From: Ailanthus altissimus
Taxonomy: Eukaryota > Streptophyta > Magnoliopsida > Sapindales > Simaroubaceae
Reading direction: 5' to 3'
DNA: 64,000 bases
Assembly: GCA_946807835.1 (NCBI GenBank)
Contig: OX327700.1
Coordinates: 25,952,001-26,016,000, forward strand
The position numbers and the translations under genes are program-made. Position 1 is the stretch's first letter, and each line of letters begins with the position of its first letter. The notes beneath the pieces are model-generated. The model did no database searches and was not told the DNA's origin. It saw only the letters and a list, made by a program, of their open reading frames with translations. Positions 22,995-34,600 of the stretch are shown piece after piece.

Positions 22995-23622
22995 GTTTTG
23001 TTGATCTACCTCTCATCATTGTCAAAGCTTGTGCTTGCTGCGAACATTCCTGTTTGTCTTCTTTATTCTTCCGTCTTCGTTCTTCTCCCAATACAGCAGC
23101 TGTCACATCATCGAAGACTAAGAATTCCGTTAGGATATTATTCGTCAAGTTGATGATGAGTTGATCATACGAATCTGGTAGGCTTTGAAGTAAAATCTCC
23201 GCATGTTCACTTGCCTCTATTTTATGCCCCAAGGAAATGAGTTGGGAAAATAGAGTATTTAATGTGTTGATGTGCTCCGTCACTGAAGTGGATTCTGCCA
23301 TTCGAAGGGTGTACAATCTCCTTTTTAAGAAGATCTTGTTGTACAGAGATTTAGCCTCATACAATTTAATGAAAGTATCCCAGATCTCTTTTGCTGTCTT
23401 CTTTTTCGCCACACTAGATAGCACATTATCAGCAAGTGCTAAATGCAGATCAGCAACTGCATTACCGTCAATCTCATTCCACTTGATATCATCAGTGATA
23501 CCAACAGGTCTTTCATCAATTGCTTCTAAGCACTTATTTTTCTTTAAAATTATCTTTATTTTCATTTTTCACAATGTAAAATTACCTCCATTGAACTTCT
23601 CAACTTCGTATTTTGCCGCCAT
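22963..23622 (-). pseudogene. Copia gag (one stop, frameshift to pol)
   Basis: The natural start is ATG at 23622, giving MAAKYEVEKFNGGNF and then TGA where tryptophan is expected. The long frame afterwards (from 23565) holds the gag core: KEIWDTFIKLYEAKS, LYNKIFLKRRLYTLRM, then LLQSLPDSYDQLI. It ends at 22963 in a frame different from the zinc knuckle of pol, so a small indel near 22990 separates them. Gag and pol in Tnt1-like elements are normally one frame. Confidence 0.85.
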
Positions 23623-23775
23623 TGCTTTTCATCACGAACTGCTTTTTGCTAGGATCGACTCCCACTGTTTCACGTGAATAGTAACCATACGTATGAACAG
23701 TAACCGTATGTATGAATAGTGACTGTATACATGAATAGTACTATATACGTAAATAGTAACCTCATTCAACCAAAA

Positions 23776-23787
23776 GCTCTGATACCA
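23776..23787 (-). other. Primer binding site (tRNA-Met type)
   Basis: The minus strand reads TGGTATCAGAGC, two bases inside the 5' LTR boundary at 23790. Confidence 0.9.
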
Positions 23788-23789
23788 CT

Positions 23790-24185
23790 TGTTAGGAAAT
23801 TGAGGGGTAATGCAGGGTCGCAGTTAAAGCAAAATTGAGAAAAATAAAAAAAAGACAAAACACAAGTTTACGTGGTTCAGCTTTTAGCCTACATCCACGG
23901 ACAAACACAGAAAAATCTTTTACTATTAAAAATGGAGAATACAAGTATTATAGTGTTTTAGCCTTACAACCCAAAACTCCAATACACCCAATTCTCTTAA
24001 ATTTCTAAAATCTCTCAAAATTGTCTATATTGAAATGAAATAATGAATTGCTAAACTCTCCCATTTATAGGGGGAGTTTAGCATGGTGGACAACCAAGAA
24101 ATGGCTGTCCACCATTGTTGAATCCATTGCTGACACCGTGTGCCAGCAATTAGGTAGCTCGCACACGGTACCAGCTACCACAACA
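23790..24185 (-). repeat. 5' LTR of the Tork-like Copia element
   Basis: It has TG...CA ends and matches 19210-19614. It contains the same TATA-in-loop hairpin (24053-24085, one mismatch) and weaker versions of the other two hairpins. Confidence 0.9.
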
Positions 24186-25263
24186 GATTTCACATATAAA
24201 TACATATGTAACCTTTGCTTTTCACATCTTTCCTCTTCACCTTGTTATCATAACCCAAATTACAGTATCTACTATCACTCAAAGCTTCACTGCTACCGCA
24301 ATATGATTGCTTCTCACCAATAAGACAAACAAATTATAAAGCCTTTCGAAACTAAAAGCTAATCGCGCCCCACAATTACAATCAATAGATGAAGAGATAC
24401 AAGTCAAAATTACATTTTCTTTCTATGGCGCTAAACTTTCCAATTATCTAAGCACAAAACCGGTGTCCCATAAGATACTATCACATCACTAAAACTTACA
24501 GACAGAGGAAGATATTGCCTGAGCAGTAAACTGCAAATCCTAGAAACATACGGATGTGACAAAGTTCCACCTTTTCCCCCAAAACTCTTGTTGCCTCATT
24601 TTCTGAAATGAGTAATAAAAGAGATTTTAAAGAAAGTGGAGAAACCAAAAGGAGATTGTAGGCTCCAATACTCCCAACTAATGTTCTTAATGAAACGGGT
24701 TATATAACCAATGTGATAAATTCCCTAATTGGGATCTTTATTCTCCAAAACTGAGCTGTAAACAAATAAAGTTTAGTTTCAAAAAAAAAAAAACCTAATA
24801 AAGTTAAACAGATAAGCAGGTTCCTCAAGCTGGACTCTTTCATCTTATATGAACTACTTTTGGTGCTTTTTTATTGTTAGGATATCTCAAATCGCAACTT
24901 AAAGAGAGACCAAATTGATCACAGCTTTAACTCACTTGAAAATTTAATTTGAGCAAAAGACTTCCCAATAAATAAACACACGCAGCTTCCAAGTGCTTCT
25001 CATAAAGCTTTAAAAAAAAAATACTTCCTAGAAATCGATAACGAGGAGATAAAGCTCAGCAGTAATTAATTACGGCAACAAAGGCAATTGATACACCAAA
25101 AGCTAATTCATTTCTTCAACATAAGTAAAATCCAACAAAAATCCAGATTTTTCCGAAATCAAAACACTACAACCTGCTTTCTTTTTACAGAGCATAAACC
25201 AAAAGAAAAAGAAAAAAACCTGAACTTCAGTTACCAATTCAACGATTGTGAAGACCACGATCC
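24186..25263 (-). other. 3' flank of SEC61 beta, probably including its 3' UTR
   Basis: No frame is supported here. A TTTATT (AATAAA on the minus strand) at about 24869-24874 is a possible poly(A) signal roughly 390 bases past the stop, but AT content makes chance matches likely. Confidence 0.35.
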
Positions 25264-25572
25264 TCAAGCGGCGGATTTGTGGAGGTATAGCTTGCCGAAG
25301 ACGTGGAGAGCAGTGACGAAGCCAATGAAGCAGAGGCTCATCACGAGCACGACGGTCGGCGAGATCTTCAGACCCGGCGCATCGTCGGTGTAGAATCGGA
25401 GCATGTTGGAGCCAGCTCCGGAGGCTCCAACGGTTCCGTTGACGGAGGAGCTGGTGACGCGGCGCCTGCGCATCCCGGCGGTGGCGGCGGCGGATCCACG
25501 AGGAGCCATGAGGCCAGGACGGGAGGTGGCGGAGGAGGCGGAGGATTGCGACTGAGACGAACCTCGAGCCAT
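25264..25572 (-). CDS. SEC61B: Protein transport protein SEC61 subunit beta
   Basis: A single uninterrupted frame of 102 aa. The N-terminal half is Ser/Ala/Gly-rich and basic, with [20 protein letters not shown] in the middle, the usual SEC61 beta cytosolic region. The conserved core follows ([19 protein letters not shown], residues about 55-73), then a single C-terminal membrane span ([20 protein letters not shown], about 74-93) and a short KLYLHKSAA tail. This is the layout of a tail-anchored protein. SEC61 beta is the small subunit of the ER protein-conducting channel with SEC61 alpha and gamma. The length is normal for plants. The first ATG at 25572 gives the conserved MARGSSQ start. Upstream, 390 bases away, lies a duplicated Gypsy LTR. 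Confidence 0.95.
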   Translation of the reverse strand: MARGSSQSQSSASSATSRPGLMAPRGSAAATAGMRRRRVTSSSVNGTVGASGAGSNMLRFYTDDAPGLKISPTVVLVMSLCFIGFVTALHVFGKLYLHKSAA

Positions 25573-25962
25573 TTGTCTTGGTGTTAAAGAGCGAGGAAAT
25601 GTAAGCGGAGTGTTTTTGTTTCGTTTGTTGGCAGATCACAGAGGGATTGGAGTATAAATGTAATTAAGAGGAAGTTGAGGGGGGTATTTGTGCCCGGGAA
25701 AATGAAGGAGTAAGGAGTAGTTAAAGACAAACGAGAGCAGCGGGAAGGTTTGCGGGTTATATTGGAATTAAACCGAATCTTTTTTATCAGAAAATTATTC
25801 ATAAGTTAAATTCTATTTTTATCATAATTAAATTAGTATTTGCATAATTTTTTATTTAAAATTAATGACCATATATTTGATGGTTTTTCCTCTAGTATTT
25901 TCGTTCGAGTACTCTTTATCTAATCTTGCCCTTAGTTTTTTTTTTTTTTCTAAATTTTTCAT
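25573..25962 (-). promoter_or_regulatory. SEC61 beta upstream region
   Basis: This is the only unique DNA between the start codon and a Gypsy LTR beginning at 25963. It should hold the 5' UTR and core promoter. I see no clear TATA box on the minus strand. The distal part (from about 25737) is duplicated at 26795-27011. Confidence 0.45.
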
Positions 25963-27469
25963 TATTAGACTTATTATCAAAAAGCTCAATTAATCCGTAT
26001 TATTTAAGAGCCTTTTTAAGGATGTTAATCCTAAAACAATAAAATTGAACTTAACATACCTTTGCATACAGCTCGATGTTATTAGAAGGCCCAAATCTAA
26101 GTTTTTTGCTCGTAACAAAGCGAAATCTAACCCAAATAATTTACGAATATTTTCTAAATAAATAAGGAAATACGCAAAATGAATAAACAAGTTCGGGATA
26201 TGATTTCTTCTCCTTCTTCTACCATAATTTCTGAGTTTAAACATAATTATAAGTTTTAATTCAAGCTTACTTCTTATAGAAATATTGTATTATGCATATT
26301 TTGACATACACACAATCTTGTTTTGGATTTGGAGACCATTATATAAACACACTTTTTTCTTTAATTATTCATTCAATTCAACTCAATTATTCCTATTCTT
26401 GAAAGCATTCTTTGAAAACATCCTAAAGCATTCAATAATCCTCTTGCTTTCCTTAGAAACACTTCCTACACACTAACACTCTTCTTTTTCAATCAAACAA
26501 TAACTTAAGCATTAGTATGTTTTCTTTTACAGGAAAAATAATGTTATTCTTCCAAACCCCAAGAGAGTTTGAATTCAAGAAGAGTAAAACGATGATATTC
26601 TTAGGAGTTTTCAAGAAAGTTCAAGGGTAATGAGTAAATTCTTAAGGTTTTGAAATCCAAAAAAATTAGTGGTGACGTCTATAGAAAAGTCTCAAAAAGT
26701 ACAACAATCATTCCTCTGACATAGATAACACCAAACGTGGAAGCTTCAATGCTTCCAACTTGGCAGCTCTTGGGAATGACCTTCCTACAAGCAGCAGGAA
26801 GGTTTTAGGGTTACATTGGAGTTAAACCGAATCTTTTTTATTAGGAAATTATTCATAACTAAAATTCAATTTTTATGATAATCAAATTAGTATTTGCATA
26901 ATTTTTAGTCAAAATTGATGACTATATCTTAGATGGTTTTTCCTCTAGTGTTTTTGTTCGAGTACTCTTTATCTAATCTTGCCCTTAGCTTTTTTTTTGC
27001 GAATATTTCATTATTAAGACCTATTATAAAAAAGCTCAATTAGTCCACACTATTTAAAGATTAACAGTGAGCCTTTTTAAGGATGTTGGTCCTAAAACAA
27101 TAGGACTTAACATATCCTACATACAGCTTAATGTTATCAGAAGGCCCAAATTTGAGTTTTTTCCTTGTAAACAAGTACAATTCAACCAAAATAATCTACG
27201 GATATTTTCTAAGCAGGTGAAGAAATACGCAAGAATGGAGAAACAGGTTTGGAATATGATTTCTTCTCCTTTTTCTACTATAATTTTTGAGTTCAAATAT
27301 AATTATGAGTTCTAATTCAACCTTACTTCTTATAGAAACATTATATTATGCATATTTTCACATACACATAATCTTGTTTTAAATTTGGTTCTACCATTAT
27401 ATAAACACACTTTTTTCTTTGATTATTCATTCAATTCAACTCAATTATTCTTGATTCTTGAAAGCATTC
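25737..27469. repeat. Tandem duplication of SEC61 beta flank plus Gypsy LTR
   Basis: Copy 1 is 25737-26794. It contains upstream flank (25737-25962), a whole Tat-like LTR (25963 to about 26666), a primer-like site and the first 120 or so bases of the element interior. Copy 2 starts at 26795 with the same flank (AGCAGGAAGGTTTTAGGGTTA compares with AGCGGGAAGGTTTGCGGGTTA) and continues into the LTR at 27012, which is split at 27469 and resumes at 39014. The junction at about 26790 carries AGCA microhomology. Confidence 0.85.
25963..26670 (+). repeat. Tat/Ogre-like Gypsy LTR, duplicated copy
   Basis: It aligns with 27012-27469 plus 39014-39275 and with the 3' LTR at 42520. It starts TATTAGACTTATTATC where the 3' LTR has TGTTGGGCTTATTATC, so the terminal TG has mutated. 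It is followed near 26669 by TGGTGACGTCTATAGAAAA, a degraded primer site. Confidence 0.75.
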
Positions 27470-29819
27470 TGTAGTAACTACTTATTCATAACCGATAAGA
27501 ATAAATATTTATATATAAATATTCATATTTTATTTATATATTTTTATTAGTAGTATTTGTATAGATTAAGGACCTACTATTAGTATTAAGTTTATTTGCA
27601 AGACTTTATATTTATTTTAGGGACCAAATTATAATACTTTAAAAGTTTTGAGGGCTAATTCGTAAATACTAAAAATTAACCTCTTAGTATAAAAATACAC
27701 ATTTATAACCTTAATTCACTCTTTTTTGGTCGAGCTATCTATTTTAGAGTGAGAAAAGAGAAAAAGAGAGGGGAGAGAAAGAGACGAGGAAGAAGAAGAA
27801 AAAGAAGAAGAAATTTGGATTTTTTAAGTCTTAAAAGGTCTATTATAACCCTTTTTTAGTTTCTTAGTGTTAATTTAGTTAATTATTTTAAGTTTTGATT
27901 TCTAAAAATCTAAAAAAATTGGAGATTTGATGTGGATTTTATAAGATATATTGAAAATTGATGATGATTATGTAGATAACTTGATAAATTATGATGAATT
28001 ACAGAATTTCTACTTGATAGTCTCTTGATCCAAAAATTTTATAAATATTTGTATTTTGATTTTGATTTTGGCTTTTGGGAATATGAAACTAAACATGTCT
28101 AGAATCATTTGCGACTTTGAATCGATTAAAAAATTTTGAAATTAAATTTGTAGTAAATTTACTAAAATGACCCTAAAATTCTAAAAATTTTCTGTGTTAA
28201 TAGTATTATACAGTGACAAATAATTTTTGATCTGTTGATTGATCTTTAAAAATTAAATTTTTTTTAAATATTATAAATTTATATGTCTAATATTATATAT
28301 TCAAAATTGAGAATTTAGATTAATTTGGTTAAATTGTTATGAGTTTCTAAAGTATATTAGCTCTTTGTAGTATTTAATTAATAGATTTTTAAAGCTATGG
28401 AATAAAATAGTTTTAAAATACTTTTAACAAATAATTTGAAGTGAAATATTTATCATAGATTGAAATATATGTCAAGAGTAATTCGGTGATAGTTTTATAA
28501 TTTTTGAGTTAGTATGTAATTTTATAAAATTGGGAGATTGAATACTATTCAGTAAATATCTAGATCTTATCAGGATAATAGTTTGGATTTAATGGTATTT
28601 ATGAAATAGATTGTGTAGAAATTATGATATAATATTTATATATAAGAAGGATATATAAGTCAAGAATGATATACTCTGATTTTGGAGTAATTGGACATTA
28701 TTTAATGTATAAGAAAATTTTGTTAAGTGTAAGTAGTTAGAATGACAAGTTTTGAGAAACCAAGCAATTAGATCAATTCGATGTGATAAGTGCAATATTT
28801 TTAATTTTGTAAATTATTTAAAGTGTTTTGTGTGAATGGTGAGGCTTATGAAAGGATTAATTTACATTGATAGGTTAAGGAGAATTAAGCCTTGTACTCG
28901 AAAGTGTTAAGAGATAAGTATACTAGACTTTTTACTGAAATCACTATAAACATAGTAATTGTTATGTATGATTTTGTAAAAGTGGTTAGGAATATGTTTA
29001 TGCTATGTCAAAGTATATTTTGATATGAAATGTGAAGAAATGTGTTTATGAATATGAGCATGGATATACATGACATATATGTGTTTATGAAAGTAAGCTT
29101 TCAAAATGAAATGTGTTTAACAAAGAGAGCTTTTGAAGTGTAATATGTCTATGAGAAACATTTTGTGTTTTGAGGATGCTTGAACTCACTATTTACTTAG
29201 TAGACATCTTATGTGATTTGTGGAGTCTTTATATGTGGCTTTTCCTTCGAGATTGGTATATGTTATATATTCCGTTTGTAGGAAGGATCCTATTAGTACC
29301 TAAAGGAAGAGTGAATCATCACATTCTTGTGGTGGCGTAGTGGTAGATGTGAGAGGACTTACTGATGATCAAGGTGAGGGTTTGGCTCTTACCTTCGAGT
29401 ATGAGCATTAAATATGTGTAATTTAAACCTCACTTGTACTATTCTTCTCATATAGTATGTCACCTATGAGTGACATTTAGCTTATTATGTGATATGTGAT
29501 ATGAAAGTCCTACTAAGTAGTAGTTGAGTGATGGTATTCCTATTATATGTTTTGAAAGAATGTGTAAGCGCTTACCTAATATGTGATTTGATAAAATTAT
29601 GATTTTTATTTTTCACGGAATATCATATATATACATATGCATTGTGTGTATATATGTATTTGTATTTTAATATATGAAAAATTAGTATGCTTATTGAGTT
29701 TTATACTCATTATAATTTATGGTGATTTCAGGTAAATAAGGTACATGTGTGTTTAACGGATTTGGCAAGGTTTCTGCCGTCCCTTGGGTTCCCAAAGTTG
29801 ATAAGTTGCTGAGTGTTTC

Positions 29820-32418
29820 TGTAGTAACCATTTATCCAACACCGAAAAGAATAAATATTTATATATATATGTATAATATTCATATTTTATTTGTATGTGG
29901 ATAATACTTAATTTATGTATTGTTATTAGTATTTTTTGTATAGATTAAAGATATACTATTAGTATTGGGTTTATTTACAAGACTTTAGATTTATTTTAGG
30001 GACCAAATTGTAATACTTTAAAAGTTTTGAAAATTAATTTATAAATACTAAAAGTTAGCCTCTTAGTATAAAAATACACATTTTAAACCCTAATTTACTC
30101 ATTTTTGGGTCGAGCCACCCTTTAGAGAGAGAAAATGAGAAATAGAGGGGAGAGAAAGAGAAGAAGAAGAAGAAATTAGAATTTAGAGCTTTAAGAGGTA
30201 TATCACAACTATTTCTCAATTTATTGGTGTTAATTAAGTTAATTCCTTTAAGTTTTGATTTCTGGACAAATGAAAAATTGGGGATTTGATGTGAATTTTG
30301 TAAGATATATTGAGAATTGATGATGATTATGTAGATAGCTTGATAAATCATGATGAATTATAGAATTTCTACTTGATAGTCTCTTGATCTGAAAATTTTA
30401 TAAATTGTTGTGCTTCGATTCTAGTTTTGGATTTTGAGATTATAAAACTAGACATGTATAGAATCATTTGAGACTTTGAATCGATTGAAAATTTTAGAAA
30501 TTGAATTTTTTGTGAATTTACTAAAATGCCCAGAAATTTTGAAAATTTTCTGCGTTAATAGTATGATACAGTGACAAACAATTGTTGATTTGCTGAATCA
30601 TCTTCAAAAATTACAAATTTTTGGAATATGATAAATTTATATGTCTAATAGGATATATTTAAAATTGGAAATTTAGATCAATGTGGTTAAACTGTTATGA
30701 TTTTTTAAAGCGTATTAGTTCATTGTAGTATTTGATTAACAGCTTTTAAAGCTATGGAATAAAATAGTTTTAAAATACTTATGACAACAATTGTGAAGTG
30801 ACATATTTATCATGAATTGAAATATGTGTCAAGAGTAATTCTAGTTTTATAATTTTGGAGTTAGTATATGATTTTATAAAATTGGTAAACTGAATATTTG
30901 TTCAGTAAATATCTTGATCCTAATAGAATAATAGTTTAGATTTGATGGTGTTTATGAAATGGATTGTGTAAGAATTATGATATAATATTCATACATAAGA
31001 AGGATATATGAGTTAAAAAAGATATATTCTAATTTTAGAGCAATTGGACTTCATTTGATGTATAAGAAAATTTTGTTAAGTGTAAGTGGTTAGAATGACA
31101 GGTTTTGAGAAACTAAGTAATTAGACAAATTCAATGTGATAAGTGCAATATGTGTAATTTTGTAAGTTATTTAAATTATGTTTTGTGAATATTGAGGCTT
31201 ATAAAAGACTTAATCTCCATTGATAGGTTAAGGAAAATTAAGCCTTGTAGTCGAAAGTGCTAAGAGGTAAGTATACTAGACCTTTTTACTGAAATCACAA
31301 TAAACATAGTAATTGTTATGTATGATTTTGTAAATGTGGTTAGGAATATGTTTATGCTATGTCAAAGTATATTTTGATATGAAATGTAAAGAAATGTGTT
31401 TATGAATATGAGCATGGATATACATGACATATATGTGTTTATGAAAGTAAGCTTTCAAAATGAAATATGTTTAACAAAGAGAGCTTTTGAAGTGTAATAT
31501 GTCTATGAGAAATATTTTGTGTTTTGAGGATGTTTGAACTCACTGTTGACTTAGTAGGCATTTTATGTGATTTGTGAAACCTTTATGTGTGGCCTTTCCT
31601 TTGGGATTAGTATATGTTATGTGTTCTGTATGTAGGGAGGATCCTATTGGTACCTAAAGGAAGAGTGAGTCATCACATTCGTGTGGTGGCGTATTGGTGC
31701 ATGTGAAAGGACTCACCGATGATCAGGGTGAGGGTTTGACTTTTACCTTCGGGCATGAGCATTATATATGTGTAATTTAAAACCTCACTTGTACTATTCC
31801 TCTCACACAATATGTCACCTACGAGTGACATTTGACTTATTATGTGATATGTGATATGGAAGTTCTACTAAGTAGTAGTTGAGTGATGGTATTCCTATTA
31901 TACGTTTTGAAAGAATGTGTAAGCGTTTACTTGACGTGTAATTTGATAAGATTATAATTTTGTTTTATCACAGTATATCATATACATGCATTGTGTACAT
32001 ATATGTATTTGTAATTTGATATATGAAAAAGTAGTATACTTACTAAGTTTTATACTCATTATAGTTTATGGTGATTTCAGGTAAATAAGGTATATGTGTG
32101 CTTAACGGATTTGGCAAAGCTTCTGTTGTCCTTTGGATTCCCTAAGTTACTAGGTAGCTAAGTGTTTCATTTGTGGATACGTAGTTTAAGATATTTGATT
32201 TGTCCCTATTAAATAAATACTTATGTATTATTTTATTATGTGTGGTTGTATTTGGTTTATGTTTCACCAAGTATGGTCATGAGTGGAACTTTGTGTTGAA
32301 CTTACTAGCAACTTTCTAAGGATTCCTATGTTGAATTTAAGTTTGAAATTTTACACAATATTATTTAATGAGTGTAAGTTATATCGTGTGTCAGATCTTT
32401 TGGGTCTGAGGCGTGATA
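29820..32418 (+). repeat. 5' LTR of the LOG-carrying element
   Basis: It starts TGTAGTAACC and ends GCGTGATA (TGACA with one change). It has a GA-rich tract near 30128-30180. It is near-identical over long stretches to 35628-38227. Confidence 0.85.
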
Positions 32419-32426
32419 GCTTTTAG

Positions 32427-32438
32427 TGGTATCAGAGC
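32427..32438 (+). other. Primer binding site (tRNA-Met type)
   Basis: TGGTATCAGAGC lies eight bases after the 5' LTR end, following TTTTAG as in many Gypsy elements. Confidence 0.85.
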
Positions 32439-32852
32439 TAAGATATGATTCTGTAGACTTTTAGGTGTCAAGTCAAGGGAACCGAACAGATTCCAAATCC
32501 TTAAGATATTATTTGTAGCTTTGTTGTGTAAATGTTTAACATCTTGCTTAATTTTTTGTATGATTTTGAGTAGATGACAAATTATCCAAGAGCTGTTAAG
32601 ATTGTTGATATTGTAAATAATGATACTTTTGTGAATTTTAATGTCACCATTTATGATTTTGTTTTTTTTAATTGTGACTAATATGCTTAGCAAGAATGAT
32701 GCCGAACATTTTATAATGATAATTTGCATGTTATAGAGCACGTTGAGATAAAATATAGAGAAATAGAGTATTGAAGACATCAAGTAAAACAACTTTTATT
32801 GAAAAGGAAAACAATAACAACAACAATAGTAGCAACAAAATAATAGTAAAGG

Positions 32853-33480
32853 CTACAGACTAAGATTTAAATCTATTTTACGCTTATTCTCACTGTTATG
32901 AGTAGACAAATTTAACTGATGCAATGGTGGATTAGACAAAGGAATAAAGGACTGCAATTAATCAATCAGTTGATCAACAGTTAGAGCAGAAATAAGAATC
33001 CGTTGTGCTAGAAGTGGGATGAATTGTCTTTCCGTTGCATAGTCAAGAAAAGATAACAACCCGTTATAAAAATCATTAACATTTAATAAACCAATGAATT
33101 TTTGGTGGATTTGTAATTGTGCCCATGAGGCAATTTGAAAATTTTCCTCTAAAGTGCCGAAACCTCCTAGTAGAGCTATGAAGGCATCTGCATGCCTAAG
33201 CATTTGAGCCATTCGCTCGTGCATAGATGAGACTTGTAACTCATCCCCAACTATTTTTCCTATAATATTTTCAATAGCTAAAGGTTTTAGAATGATACCC
33301 AAAACTCGACTACCTTTATTGTATGCAGCTTTTGCCACAGACCCCATTAACCCACGGTTACCTCCTCTATATACTAAATATATATTTCACTCAGCTAATA
33401 CCTTACTAAGATTCTTTGTAGCTTTTACAAACTCTTCAGTATTTTTTTGGCCGATAAATTAAAAGCAAATATGACATAAA
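32853..33480 (-). pseudogene. LOG-like: Intronless LOG-type cytokinin riboside 5'-monophosphate phosphoribohydrolase, captured fragment
   Basis: LOG enzymes release active cytokinin bases from their nucleotides. The minus strand from about 33470 reads EEFVKATKNLSKVLAE, stop, NIYLVYRGGNRGLMGSVAKA, then SRVLGII and the signature LGGFGTLEENFQIASWAQL, KFIGLLNVNDFYNGLLSF and QLID. After one in-frame stop near 32957 it continues as LQSFIPLSNPPLHQL to KRKIDLNLSL and a natural stop at 32853. The N-terminal 50 or so residues are missing. PGGxGT is changed to LGGFGT, and GGGS-type glycines are altered. Plant LOG genes have several exons, whereas this runs without introns, so it likely derives from spliced mRNA. 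It is antisense to the carrier element. Confidence 0.85.
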
Positions 33481-33539
33481 GATAAAGCCTATTTGACATA
33501 AAGATAAAGTAGAAGCACTCCTGTCATGATTAACTGCTA

Positions 33540-34600
33540 AATGACGAGTAGCTTGAATTATCACTATTGTATTATTGGGTAAAGTCATTGAATTGGACCT
33601 AGAAACTTTTATCTAGTGATGTGGTATCTATTAAATTGGTTCTCATCAATGTAGTTGCTTCTCTTTGGACTTCCCTATCAGTTAGATAAGGTTGAGAATC
33701 TTGGGATAATGATAAAGTCAAGTTGGGTTCGTGAGATGTTTCATCAATCTGCATGTGGTCACCTGGCACACCATGCTGTGGAAAGTTGTCCAGGTTTAGA
33801 GGAATTTCATTTGGATTTGAAAAATAGTGGTGGTGTCTAGAGTAGTCAGTTTCTCATTGATGTGATAGAGCGGCACGGATCTGGTTTCTGTGAAAAATGA
33901 AATTTGCATTATTCATTCTTTCATAAAAGTCTGGTGGCACATTCTCCCAAGGTGTTAGGTCATAGGGAAAGATCCATATGGAAGGTGGAATAATTTGATT
34001 TTCTTCTGCCAAGACCTTTTCAAGTACTCTGAGCACTATTTTGTATTCTTCTTGAAATAACTGTAAAGAGTATGGGAATGTGAGATAATCTTTAACAGTA
34101 TGGTAGTAATGAATCTCATGGTTTAAGAATATCATTCATTTTTTTATAGATTAATAGGACTGTGCGCAGATGCTTGGGATTGACTGAATTGTTTACGTGC
34201 CTATACAACATGTGTTATAGCTTGTTATTCCACCAAGATTTTGGATAAAACCATTAGAGGAAATTGCATATATGATTTTCTTCATCATATTGTTGTATCC
34301 AGTCCAGATTATTTTGTAATGGAAGCTCTATTACAATAATGTATAGATCCAACAAATACCAGAGTAAGTAAAGGATAAATTTTGACCATTTTTGGAAATG
34401 AGTGATTCTATGGAGATGAAAAATTGTGTAATCCAGATTAAAAAGAGGACCGCTGATTACAGAGTAACCATACTCTTGAACTGCCTCTATTGCATAATAC
34501 TGGATTAATATTTTAGCTACTAAGTGAAGTGTTCTGGCTTTGATGAGCTCTGGGAGTTCAGGAAGAGTGAAAGTACAGAAGGAGTGATTGTGAAGTTACT
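33540..34600 (-). pseudogene. Unrecognised antisense coding remnant upstream of the LOG fragment
   Basis: A broken reading runs on the minus strand: LPLQNNLDWIQQYDEENHIC, WFYPKSWWNNKL, HMLYRHVNNSVNPKHLRTV (about 34330-34170), then the frame at 34135-33854 with NHEIHYYHTVKDYLTFPYSL, IWIFPYDLTPWENVPPDFYE and RNQIRAALSHQ. After a stop it continues with NPNEIPLNLDNFPQHG, EPNLTLSLSQDSQ and DREVQREATTLM to about 33560. The aromatic-rich wording is protein-like and was once coding, but I do not recognise the family. It may be a second captured gene or part of another element inserted before capture. Confidence 0.5.

Larger units (their letters stand above)
19210..24185 (-). mobile_element. Nearly full-length Ty1/Copia retrotransposon, Tork/Tnt1-like
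   Basis: On the minus strand the order is 5' LTR (23790-24185), primer site, gag, protease, integrase, RT, RNase H, purine tract and 3' LTR (19210-19614). AATTT (19205-19209) and GATTT (24186-24190) flank it, a target duplication with one mismatch. The RT wording (LLYVDDMLVAG, then FDMKDLGPA-KILGMQI) and the RNase H block resemble the Tnt1/Tork lineage. Coding damage is light: about four stops and two frameshifts, so it inserted more recently than the other LTR elements here. Confidence 0.92.

Noticed and set aside
25303..25587. Plus-strand frame of 94 codons, glycine-rich
   Set aside because: It is the antisense shadow of SEC61 beta, whose minus-strand reading has clear family motifs.
30055..30351. 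Minus-strand frame in the 2.6 kb LTR, also at 35927
   Set aside because: Present in both LTR copies only because they are duplicates; no protein features beyond a GA-tract translation.
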